Below, piece after piece: positions 9,631 to 17,299 of a stretch of 64,000 nucleotides of DNA. This DNA comes from Sandaracinaceae bacterium (GTDB taxonomy: Bacteria; Myxococcota_A; Polyangia; Polyangiales; Houyiibacteriaceae): contig JACKEI010000002.1 of NCBI GenBank assembly GCA_020633075.1, forward strand, positions 1 through 64,000, written 5' to 3'. Both the position numbers and the translations under genes were made by a program. Numbering within the stretch: position 1 is the first letter of the stretch; the number at the start of each line of letters is the position of its first letter. The notes below the pieces were generated by a model. That model searched no databases and was not told where the DNA came from. It worked only from the letters and a program-made list of their open reading frames with translations.

Positions 9631-11220
9631 TCAGCCTGGAGACAGCGGCAGACGGATCCGGAAGGTGGCGCCCTGGCCGGGCTCGCTGTCGACGTCAATC
9701 TTGCCGTGGTAGCTCGCGACGATGCCGTAGACCGTGGCGAGGCCGAGGCCCGTGCCTTCGCCCTCTGCCTTGGTCGTGAAGAAGGGCTCGAAGATGTGGT
9801 TGCGGGTGGCGGCGTCCATGCCCACTCCGGTGTCTTGCACCTCGAGCACCGCGTGCTCGTCCTCGGCACGAGCGCGGATGGCGAGCGTCCCGCCGCTGGG
9901 CATCGCGTCCACCGCGTTCACCACCAGGTTGACGAACACCTGGCTCAGCTGTGAGCGCGCCGCATCGATGAAGAGCGGCTCGTCGGAGTGCTCGACCACG
10001 AGGGTGACCTCGCCCGGGGTCAGGCGGCCCAACATGGGCTCCAGCTCTCGCAGCGCCGCGTCGAGGTCGACTCGTTCCACCGGGGTCGGGCTCTGTCGCG
10101 CGAACGACAGCAGCTGCCGCGTGAGCTCGCTGGCGCGAGCGGCGGCGTCGAGGATGCCGGCCACGCCCGACGCCACGCGCGGGTCCTCCCCCGCCGACTT
10201 CTGCACGATGCGCGCGCTGCCCATGATCACCGTCAGGATGTTGTTGAAGTCGTGCGCGACCCCTCCGGCGAGGCGGCCGAGGGCCTCCATCTTGGTCGTG
10301 GTCTCGAGGCGGCGGGCCATCTCGCGGCGCTCCTCGGCGACGCGGTCCCGCTGGAGCTCCCGCATCAGCTGCACGTAGATGAGCCACGACACCAGGGCCA
10401 CCAGGAGCAGGGCGAACAAGAAGACCTCGTCGGGGCGCGTGGCTTCCAGATCCCTCCAGAGCTCGTCGCGGGGCCACACGCGCAGCGTCCAATGACGATT
10501 CAACACCGTGAGGTCCGTCGTCGATGCTGGCCGGTGCTCCGTGGCTTGGGTCGCCGCGGCGCTCGGGTCGTCCGGACCGAGCAGGCGCTGCCCCGCGTCG
10601 TCGTCGAGCTCGATCCAATAGCCGCTCAGCACGCGCCCTCGCAGCGCGGTCTCGACGATGGGCGTCACGCGGAACACTCCGTTGATGAACCCGCCAGCAT
10701 GGGGTCCCTCTCGGATGGGGAAATACACCGCGAAGCCGTGCCCGCCCTGAAACAGCTCGAGCGCGTCGGTCAGGTGGGGCTCGCCCGTCTCGCGGGCGCC
10801 CTCGAAGGCCGCGCGGGCGTGCTCCCGTCGACTGACGTCACGGCCGAGTGCGTCACGGTTCTCTGCGACGGGCGTCACCAGCTCGATGACGCCGCTGGCC
10901 GTCATGCGGTTGATGGCTTGGAAGCCCCCGAACTCGCGCTGCACGGTCAACGCCTGGGCCGTGAATTCGTCGTCGTCGCGCATGGCGCGCTCCGAGGCCA
11001 TCAGGCCCCGGGTGGCGAGCAGACGTGCGCGGACGTAGTCGCCCAGGCGCATGGCGGCCTGGTCGCCGACCAGGTCCACTTGGGACCTCACGCTCGCGGC
11101 CCACTGTGCGCGCTGCTGTGCCCAGACGAGCCAGAGCACGCCCGAAACGACCAGGAAGAGCAGCAGAGACAGCGTGCGCGCGCGCTTGATCTTCCGAGGG
11201 TCGGGTGGTGGCAGGCCCAC
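9631..11220 (-). CDS. CHASE-like sensor histidine kinase
   Basis: 529 aa from GTG 11220. It has an N-terminal membrane helix (LSLLLFLVVSGVLWLVW), an extracytoplasmic CHASE-type sensor region (about 45-240; FGGFQAINRM, GHGFAVYFPIREG), a second helix (VFLFALLLVALVSWLIYV), then a dimerisation and phosphoacceptor domain with His323 in GGVAHDFNNILT. The C-terminal ATPase domain has N box VVNAVDAMPSGG, G1 DTGVGMD and G2 GEGTGLGLATVYGI. There is no receiver domain and no response regulator beside it, so it is an orphan kinase in this window. Confidence 0.88.
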   Translation of the reverse strand: MGLPPPDPRKIKRARTLSLLLFLVVSGVLWLVWAQQRAQWAASVRSQVDLVGDQAAMRLGDYVRARLLATRGLMASERAMRDDDEFTAQALTVQREFGGFQAINRMTASGVIELVTPVAENRDALGRDVSRREHARAAFEGARETGEPHLTDALELFQGGHGFAVYFPIREGPHAGGFINGVFRVTPIVETALRGRVLSGYWIELDDDAGQRLLGPDDPSAAATQATEHRPASTTDLTVLNRHWTLRVWPRDELWRDLEATRPDEVFLFALLLVALVSWLIYVQLMRELQRDRVAEERREMARRLETTTKMEALGRLAGGVAHDFNNILTVIMGSARIVQKSAGEDPRVASGVAGILDAAARASELTRQLLSFARQSPTPVERVDLDAALRELEPMLGRLTPGEVTLVVEHSDEPLFIDAARSQLSQVFVNLVVNAVDAMPSGGTLAIRARAEDEHAVLEVQDTGVGMDAATRNHIFEPFFTTKAEGEGTGLGLATVYGIVASYHGKIDVDSEPGQGATFRIRLPLSPG

Positions 11221-11340
11221 GATGCGGCGAGCGTACCGCCTTTTCGGTCAGGCGGCCCTTCAAACCAGCTGCCGCGCGAGCCGAGCGCGAGAGGGCGGGG
11301 GGAGAGGCACCGCCCGCGCCGGTTCGCCGCTCGGGGACGC

Positions 11341-12117
11341 TCAGCGCACGCGCACGGCGACCGCCTCGGAGGTGCGCCCCACGGCATCCACGAAGAGGAC
11401 CTCCACGTCCTGTCCGTGGGACGCCACGTTGCCGGGGCGAGAGGGCTGACAGCGGCCGCCGCTGGGGCTGAAGGTGAAGCTCGTCTGCTCCGGCGTGTCG
11501 ATCGGCAGGGCGAAGCCGTCTGCGGCAGCCGGGCTCCCCTCTGCGGTCACGGAGCGCACCACGACGCCGTAGGCGCCTGCAGGGGCGCGACCGCCCAGCG
11601 CGAGGGAGTTGTACTCGCTGGTCGTGCTCGGCCCGCGGGGCCCCTGCACCTGCCGCGAGGGGTAGTAGCGCAAGCTGGGTCGCACGGGGGGAGGCAGCGG
11701 CTCGGTGCTGGCGGGCCCCGCCACGAAGGCCCGCTGCTCCGTGCCGATCAGGCCCGTGATGGCGCCCGTGGTGCGCCGCTGCGGCCGCAGCACGAACCAG
11801 CCCGGCGCCAGCTCGACGCGCTCGCTGCGGAGGGCCCGGGTGCCGCGTCGCAGCGACTCTTCCGGCGTGGTGCTCGCGCCCGGAGCAGCCGGGCGCCGCG
11901 TGCCGCTCACCAGTGTGGGCACGAACAGCACCCCGCCGTCGGCGGGAACGACGCTGTCAGCGGCGGCCGCGAAGCCTGCCGCGTAGCGCTGAACGCTGGC
12001 GCAGGCCCCGGCGTGTGCGCTCTCGACGGGCGTCACGCTCGCCGTCAGGGCGAACGCTGCCAGCACCAGCCCCAGCCCCTGTCCCAACCTCTTGTTCGTC
12101 CGCCGCATCATCTTCAC
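11341..12117 (-). CDS. Secreted protein of unknown function
   Basis: 258 aa from GTG 12117, chosen because AAAGGTGA lies at good spacing upstream; ATG codons follow at 12111 and 12108. A signal peptide (RLGQGLGLVLAAFALTASVTPVESAHA) is evident. The mature part is rich in Pro, Arg and Ser, with two Cys (GACASVQ; GGRCQP). No conserved domain was recognised. It is transcribed away from the regulator at 12258, and about 140 bp of shared upstream DNA holds the promoter and operator described below. Confidence 0.6.
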   Translation of the reverse strand: MKMMRRTNKRLGQGLGLVLAAFALTASVTPVESAHAGACASVQRYAAGFAAAADSVVPADGGVLFVPTLVSGTRRPAAPGASTTPEESLRRGTRALRSERVELAPGWFVLRPQRRTTGAITGLIGTEQRAFVAGPASTEPLPPPVRPSLRYYPSRQVQGPRGPSTTSEYNSLALGGRAPAGAYGVVVRSVTAEGSPAAADGFALPIDTPEQTSFTFSPSGGRCQPSRPGNVASHGQDVEVLFVDAVGRTSEAVAVRVR

Positions 12118-12197
12118 GTGCAGGTCACCTTTCCTCGCGCGTCACAGCGACGGCGAGCGCCGGCAGCGTTCCACAAGGCGGGCACAATGAACAGACC

Positions 12198-12226
12198 TTG
12201 ACGGTGACCCGCCCTGAGTCTATTGA
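12198..12226 (+). promoter_or_regulatory. Sigma-70-like promoter for the isoprenoid/menaquinone operon
   Basis: TTGACG (12198-12203), a 17-bp spacer, then TATTGA (12221-12226) resembles a housekeeping promoter. The -10 box runs into the palindromic operator. Transcription would start near 12233, giving a leader of only about 25 nt before the start codon at 12258. Confidence 0.5.
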
Positions 12227-12251
12227 ACTTTCAAGAACTTTTGAAAGTTCT
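12225..12251 (+). promoter_or_regulatory. Nested palindromic operator at the start of the operon
   Basis: GAACTTTCAA (12225-12234) and TTGAAAGTTC (12241-12250) form a perfect 10-bp inverted repeat with a 6-bp spacer. AGAACTTT (12234-12241) and AAAGTTCT (12244-12251) form a second 8-bp inverted repeat with a 2-bp spacer that shares the right arm. GAACTTT also repeats directly at a 10-bp interval. The site overlaps the -10 box and the predicted start of transcription, just before a GbsR/MarR-type regulator gene. This suggests autorepression, which is an inference. Confidence 0.65.
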
Positions 12252-12257
12252 GAAAGC

Positions 12258-12839
12258 ATGACCCGCCCCGCCCGCAGCATGATCGCCCCCTCGTCGGAGT
12301 CGCCAGACAGCGCTCCGGCCTGGTGGCACGTGGAGCTCGAGGTGGCGGAGGCCGTGGGCGCGCTCATGGAGTTCTGGGGCTTCAAGCGGCAGATGGGCCG
12401 CCTCTGGACCGTGCTCTTCCTGTCTCCAGACCCGCTGGACGTAAACGCCCTCGGCGAGCGGCTCCAGATGAGCCCGAGCGCGGTGTCCCTCTCACTGGCG
12501 GAGCTGCAGAAGTGGGGCGCCGTGCGCAAGACCTGGGTCACCGGCGAGAGGCGTGACTTCTTCAGCGTGGAGCCGCGCGTCTGGCGCCTGGTGCGTCGCG
12601 TCTTGGAGCGGCGCGAGCTGGTGCTCATCCGCGACGCGAGCGAGGCCTTCGCCGCAGCCGACGGCGCGCTCAAGGAGCTGAGGGCCACCGGCGGGGACCG
12701 CAGCGCCATCGCGTTCAAGCGGCGCCGCCTTGCGTATCTGCGGGCGCTCGCTAGCGTCGGCGATCGGATGGTGCGCGCCTTCGTGGCGGGCAAGACCGTC
12801 GATCCGAGCGAGCTCTCTACCGCCGAGGAACAAGTCTGA
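12258..12839 (+). CDS. GbsR/MarR-family transcriptional regulator
   Basis: 193 aa from ATG 12258. The GbsR-type winged helix is clear: GALMEFWGFKRQMGRLWTV, then helix-turn-helix ALGERLQMSPSAVSLSLAEL and wing WGAVRKTWVTGERRDFF. A helical C-terminal region (about 105-193) probably forms the dimer or ligand interface. Its stop codon overlaps the start of the polyprenyl synthase gene (TGATG), so it is the first gene of the operon. GbsR-type proteins are often ligand-responsive repressors. It probably controls quinone and isoprenoid supply here; the ligand is unknown. Confidence 0.85.
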   Translation: MTRPARSMIAPSSESPDSAPAWWHVELEVAEAVGALMEFWGFKRQMGRLWTVLFLSPDPLDVNALGERLQMSPSAVSLSLAELQKWGAVRKTWVTGERRDFFSVEPRVWRLVRRVLERRELVLIRDASEAFAAADGALKELRATGGDRSAIAFKRRRLAYLRALASVGDRMVRAFVAGKTVDPSELSTAEEQV

Positions 12840-13924
12840 TGTCGTTGCTCTCCGCCGTTCGCGCCGATGCCTCGCGCGATGTCCTCCGCAGCCTGCGCTC
12901 CATCTGTGACGAGCAGGGGCTGGCCGAGCTCGCCGCGCGCCTGGCGGACCTGGGCGATCTCGTGCGCTGGGACATGAAGGACTTCGAGAGCGCCCTGAAC
13001 GCGCTCCCCGCTCGGTCGGCCGAGCAGAACGTGGTCACCAGCAGCGCGCTCCACCTCATCGCGCGCGGTGGCAAGCGCCTGCGCCCCATGTGCGTGGCGC
13101 TGGCGTCGCGCGTGGGGTCCGGCTTCAGCGACCAGGCGCGCGAGATGGGCGTCGCGGTGGAGTTGGTGCACTGCGCCACGCTGCTGCACGACGACGTCAT
13201 CGACGAGAGCGAGCAGCGCCGCGGCGCGCCGGCGGCCCGCATGCTCTACGGCAACGCCGCCAGCATCTTCGCCGGAGACTGGCTGCTGGTGGAGGCCCTG
13301 CGCCGCGTGCGCGTGGCGCGGGTGGAGGGCACGCTGGACCGCCTGCTGGCCATCATCGAAGAGATGATCTTCGCGGAGGCGCTGCAGCTCGCGAACCGCG
13401 GGAAGATCGACACCCGCCGCGAGAGTTACTTCAAGGTGGTCGAAGGCAAGACAGCCGCCCTCTTTCGCTGGGCCATGTACGCGGGCGGGCGCGCGGGGGG
13501 GCTCGACGAGTCCACCTGCAAGACGCTCGAGGACTACGGAACCCACCTGGGGATGGCCTTTCAGCTCATCGACGACTGGCTGGACTACGCTGGCGACGAA
13601 CAGGCCACCGGCAAGGCGCTGTTCACGGACCTCCGTGAGGGCAAGATGACCTACCCGCTGCTCCACGCCTACGAGCAGGACGCGAGCATCGGGACGCTGC
13701 TGGGCGAGATCCTGGGCGCCGACGAAGGCGACCCCGCCCGCACGGCGACGCTGCATGACGCGCTCAAGGACGCGCTCCAGCGCACGGGCGCCCTCGACGC
13801 CTGCCGTGCCCTCGCGCTCTCCCACGCCGACCAGGCCGCCTCCGTGCTCTCTCCTTTGCCTGACTCTCGCGCCATCGAGGCGCTCCTGACCGTTGCGCAG
13901 GCCACCGTCCACCGCGAAGCCTGA
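12839..13924 (+). CDS. Polyprenyl diphosphate synthase
   Basis: 361 aa. Trans-prenyltransferase with first Asp-rich motif DDVID at residues 118-122 followed by RRG, and second motif DDWLD at 245-249; the GGKRLRP substrate motif is near residue 80. It extends allylic diphosphates with isopentenyl diphosphate, and in this operon most likely makes the menaquinone side chain. The N-terminal 50-60 residues are an extra helical segment compared with short-chain synthases. Product length cannot be read with certainty. Confidence 0.9.
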   Translation: MSLLSAVRADASRDVLRSLRSICDEQGLAELAARLADLGDLVRWDMKDFESALNALPARSAEQNVVTSSALHLIARGGKRLRPMCVALASRVGSGFSDQAREMGVAVELVHCATLLHDDVIDESEQRRGAPAARMLYGNAASIFAGDWLLVEALRRVRVARVEGTLDRLLAIIEEMIFAEALQLANRGKIDTRRESYFKVVEGKTAALFRWAMYAGGRAGGLDESTCKTLEDYGTHLGMAFQLIDDWLDYAGDEQATGKALFTDLREGKMTYPLLHAYEQDASIGTLLGEILGADEGDPARTATLHDALKDALQRTGALDACRALALSHADQAASVLSPLPDSRAIEALLTVAQATVHREA

Positions 13925-13939
13925 GCCCAAGAGACCATC

Positions 13940-15157
13940 ATGACCGACTCCGTCACCAGTCGAATCCCCGGCTTCTACAAGAAGTCGCTGCGCGAACGCC
14001 TCGCTCGCCTCGTCGAGACAGGCCGCCTCTCCCCCGAGTCCATCGCCTTCCTCGAGGCCGGCGGCGGGCTGCCGGCCGATGTCGCGGACCGTATGAGCGA
14101 GAACGTCGTCGGCTGCTACGGGCTGCCGATGGGCATCGCGCTCAACTTCCGCGTGAACAACCGCGACGTGCTCGTGCCCATGAGCGTGGAGGAGCCGTCC
14201 GTGGTGGCCGCCGCCTCGAACGCCGCGCGGCTGGTGCGCATGACGGGCGGGTTCACGGGCAAGGCCAGCGCGTCCATCATGACCACGCAGATCCAGTTCG
14301 ACGCCGTGCCCGAGCCCGCGCAGGCCACGGCGCGCGTGGAGGCCATCCGCGAGCGCATCTTCGCCGCGGGCGACGCCAGCATCCCGGGCATGGTGCGGCG
14401 GGGGGGCGGCTGCCGGGACCTCGACGTGCGCGTGCTGGACGCGGCCGAGGGCGTCCTGGTCGTGCACCTCTACGTCGACGTGGGCGACGCGATGGGCGCC
14501 AACGTGGTGGACACCGTCGCGGAGGCGGTGGCGCCGCTCGTGCATGCCGAGATCGGCGGCGAGATCGGGCTGCGCATCCTCAGCAACCTGCCCCTACGAC
14601 GCACCGTGAAGGTCACGTGCGAGGTCATGGCGGACGCGGTGGGGGGCGCCAAGGTCGCGGACGGCATCGCCAAGGCCAGCCGCTTCGCCGAGCTCGACCC
14701 CTTCCGTGCGGTCACTCACAACAAGGGCATCATGAACGGGGTCGACGCCGTGGCGCTCGCGACCGGTCAGGACTGGCGCAGCCTGGAGGCAGGCGCCCAC
14801 GCCTTCGCTTCCCGCGACGGACAGTATCGGCCGCTGGCCACCTGGCGCCGCACCGAGCTGGGTGTGCGTGGCGAGCTCGAGATGCCGATGGCGGTGGGCA
14901 CCGTGGGTGGCTCCACGCGTGTGCACCAGGGTGTGCGCGCTGCGTTCGAGCTGATGGACCTCGAGCGCGCCGGCGATCTGGGCGTGGTCATCGCGGCGGC
15001 CGGTCTGGCCAGCAACCTCGCGGCGCTCAAGGCGCTGGCGGGCGAGGGTATCCAAGAGGGACACATGCGCCTCCACGCGCGCAAGGCCGAGGTGGCCGAG
15101 AAGACCGAGGCCGAGGAGGCGCCACGTCGCGCGCTCGGCGAGGGAAAAGCACCATGA
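13940..15157 (+). CDS. mvaA: Hydroxymethylglutaryl-CoA reductase, class II
   Basis: 405 aa. Bacterial class II HMG-CoA reductase: ENVVGCYGLPMGIALNF, catalytic Glu in EEPSVV (84-85), Lys262 in THNKGIMNG, Asp278 in GQDW and His375 in EGHMRLHAR. These lie close to the catalytic residues of the Pseudomonas mevalonii enzyme. The nucleotide-binding DVGDAMGAN motif is present. It makes mevalonate in the mevalonate pathway. Family members can run in the degradative direction, but a place between prenyl synthase and menG points to biosynthesis. Other mevalonate genes are not in the window. Starts 15 bp after the previous stop. Confidence 0.93.
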   Translation: MTDSVTSRIPGFYKKSLRERLARLVETGRLSPESIAFLEAGGGLPADVADRMSENVVGCYGLPMGIALNFRVNNRDVLVPMSVEEPSVVAAASNAARLVRMTGGFTGKASASIMTTQIQFDAVPEPAQATARVEAIRERIFAAGDASIPGMVRRGGGCRDLDVRVLDAAEGVLVVHLYVDVGDAMGANVVDTVAEAVAPLVHAEIGGEIGLRILSNLPLRRTVKVTCEVMADAVGGAKVADGIAKASRFAELDPFRAVTHNKGIMNGVDAVALATGQDWRSLEAGAHAFASRDGQYRPLATWRRTELGVRGELEMPMAVGTVGGSTRVHQGVRAAFELMDLERAGDLGVVIAAAGLASNLAALKALAGEGIQEGHMRLHARKAEVAEKTEAEEAPRRALGEGKAP

Positions 15158-15870
15158 CCGAAGCTCGCATGGGCTCCGGTCAGATGTTCGACAACATCGC
15201 GGACCGCTACGACCGGCTCAACCGCATCATCTCCATGGGTGTGGACCAGAGCTGGCGGCGCAAGACCGTGGCGGCGCTGCAGGTGACCGACGGCGCGCGC
15301 GTGCTCGACCTCGCGACCGGCACGGGAGACCTCGCGATCCAGATCGCCGAGACCCACCCCGAGTGCAAGGTCGTCGGCGTCGACCCGTCCGTGAACATGC
15401 TCAAGGTGGGGCGTGCCAAGCTCGACGCCGCCCAGCTCGGCCGCCGGGTCACGCTGCTGGAGGGGGACGCGCAGTCGCTGCCTTTCGACGCGGGCTCGTT
15501 CGACTCCGCGTGCATCGCGTTTGGCATCCGCAACGTGCCAGACCGCGAGCGGGGGCTACGCGAGATGGCGCGCGTGGTGCGGCCTGGCGGCCGTGTCTGC
15601 GTGCTGGAGCTCAGCGAGCCCAAGCGCGGCCTGCTCAGCCCCTTCGCGCGCTTCCACATTCGACAGGTGGTGCCGCGGCTGGGCGCGTGGCTCTCGGGCA
15701 GCAAGGAGTACCGCTACCTGCAGGAGAGCATCGCGGCCTTCCCGGAGCCGGAGGAGTTCGCGGCCATGATGGAGCGCGCCGGCCTGAAGATGGTGTCGCT
15801 CGAGCGCCTCACCTTCGGAGTGTGCTGCCTCTACATCGCAGAGAGCCAAGGTGGAGGCGCCGCGGCATGA
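15154..15870 (+). CDS. menG: Demethylmenaquinone methyltransferase
   Basis: 238 aa from ATG 15154, overlapping the HMG-CoA reductase stop by 4 nt (ATGA). UbiE/MenG-type SAM-dependent methyltransferase: MFDNIADRYDRLN at the N-terminus, SAM site LDLATGTGDLA, FGIRNVPDRERGLREMARVVRPGG, and SGSKEYRYLQESI near the end. It adds the last methyl group to the naphthoquinone ring. Placement beside menFDHA supports MenG rather than a ubiquinone-only role. Confidence 0.93.
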   Translation: MTEARMGSGQMFDNIADRYDRLNRIISMGVDQSWRRKTVAALQVTDGARVLDLATGTGDLAIQIAETHPECKVVGVDPSVNMLKVGRAKLDAAQLGRRVTLLEGDAQSLPFDAGSFDSACIAFGIRNVPDRERGLREMARVVRPGGRVCVLELSEPKRGLLSPFARFHIRQVVPRLGAWLSGSKEYRYLQESIAAFPEPEEFAAMMERAGLKMVSLERLTFGVCCLYIAESQGGGAAA

Positions 15871-17282
15871 GCAGCAGCGCCGCGCAGCGTGAGCCCGCTC
15901 ACGCCCCGCTCGGAGGCGAGGCCGCTGCCGCGTGCACGCCGGACGAGTGGGTGGTCGCGCTGCGGCGTGGGCTGCGGGCGGCGCTAGAGGCTCACCCCGG
16001 GCAGCGGGTGCACGTGACCCTGCCTGCGCCCGTGGCGCACCCGGCCCAGCTCTTCGAGGCGGGTCGTGCGCGCGCGTCCGTGTACTTCCACCCCCCTGCG
16101 GGGCTCGCGGTGGCCGGGCTCGAGGTGGCGCTCGAGTGCCGCCAAGACGCGGGCCTCAGGGCGCAGCAAGACGCCATCGCGGCCGGTCTGCGGAGCTTGG
16201 TGGTGGTCGCCGCCGACGGTGCCCCGACCCCGCGCATGTTCGGTGGCCTCGCGTTCGCGCCGGGCGCCTCGGCCGGGACCCCCTTTGCGCCGCTGGGCGA
16301 CGGGCTCTTCGTCATGCCGCGCGTGCAGTACGCGGTGAGCGGCGCGCAGGCGTGGCTCTCGTTCTGCGTCGTCGCGGCCGAGCAAGACGACGCGCTGGTC
16401 GACGAGGTCGGCGCGCTGGTGGAGGCGCTGACCCGCACGCCACGAGCCCCCGCGGCGGCGGCCGTCGCGCACGTCCTGCACCTCCCGCGCGAGCGCTTCA
16501 CCGACATGGTGAGCGACGCGCGCGAGGCCATCGCGGCCGGCGCGCTCGAGAAGGTGGTGCTGGCGCGCTGCTCCGAGGCCACTGTGGCGGCGGGCGCCAT
16601 GCCGGACGCCGTGGACATGCTCGCGCGCCTCGACGCGCGCTTCGCGTCCTGCACACGCTTTGCCATCTTCCGGCGCGACGACGCCGGCGAGGCCGTCACC
16701 TTTCTGGGCGCGACGCCGGAGTGCCTGGTGACGCGCACGGGGGATCGGGTGCACACCGAGGCCTTGGCCGGCTCCATGCCGCGGGGAGAGAGCGCCGCGC
16801 TGCTGGCCAGCGACAAGGACCGCCGCGAGCACCGCTTCGTGGTCGACGCGGTGGTCAGCGCGCTCGAGCCCTACTGCAGCGCCATCACGCACGACCCGCA
16901 GCCCGGCACGCGTGAGCTGCCCGACGTGGTGCACATGCGCACGCCCATCGAAGGGCGCCTGCGCGACAGCGCCAGCGTGCTGGAGCTGGTCGGCGCGCTG
17001 CACCCGACGCCTGCGGTGGGCGGCGTCCCGCGTGAGGCCGCCATCCGCTGGATCACGGAACGCGAGCCAGAGCCTCGGGGCTGGTACAGCGCGCCCTTCG
17101 GCTGGACCGACGCCAGCGGCGACGGCAGCTTCGTGGTCGCGCTGCGCTCGGGCGTGGTGCGCGGCGCGCGCGTGTCTGTGTATGCCGGCGCCGGCATCGT
17201 GCGGGACTCGCGGCCCGACGCGGAGTACGACGAGACCGAACTCAAGATGCGCGCCGTGTTGAGCACGCTCTCGGGCGCCTGA
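15867..17282 (+). CDS. menF: Isochorismate synthase
   Basis: 471 aa from ATG 15867, overlapping the menG stop by 4 nt. Chorismate-binding family: ALEKVVLARCS, LGATPECLVTRTGDRVHTEALAGS, KDRREHRFVVDAV, HPTPAVGGVPR, and the C-terminal AGAGIVRDSRPDAEYDETE. It converts chorismate to isochorismate, the first step of menaquinone synthesis. The N-terminal 120 residues are less conserved, as is usual for MenF/EntC enzymes. Confidence 0.93.
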   Translation: MSSSAAQREPAHAPLGGEAAAACTPDEWVVALRRGLRAALEAHPGQRVHVTLPAPVAHPAQLFEAGRARASVYFHPPAGLAVAGLEVALECRQDAGLRAQQDAIAAGLRSLVVVAADGAPTPRMFGGLAFAPGASAGTPFAPLGDGLFVMPRVQYAVSGAQAWLSFCVVAAEQDDALVDEVGALVEALTRTPRAPAAAAVAHVLHLPRERFTDMVSDAREAIAAGALEKVVLARCSEATVAAGAMPDAVDMLARLDARFASCTRFAIFRRDDAGEAVTFLGATPECLVTRTGDRVHTEALAGSMPRGESAALLASDKDRREHRFVVDAVVSALEPYCSAITHDPQPGTRELPDVVHMRTPIEGRLRDSASVLELVGALHPTPAVGGVPREAAIRWITEREPEPRGWYSAPFGWTDASGDGSFVVALRSGVVRGARVSVYAGAGIVRDSRPDAEYDETELKMRAVLSTLSGA

Positions 17283-17299
17283 AGGGCAGGGCGGTCCAG

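Noticed and set aside
12258..15157. Complete mevalonate pathway locus
   Set aside because: Only HMG-CoA reductase and a prenyl synthase are present; kinases, decarboxylase and HMG-CoA synthase are not in the window.
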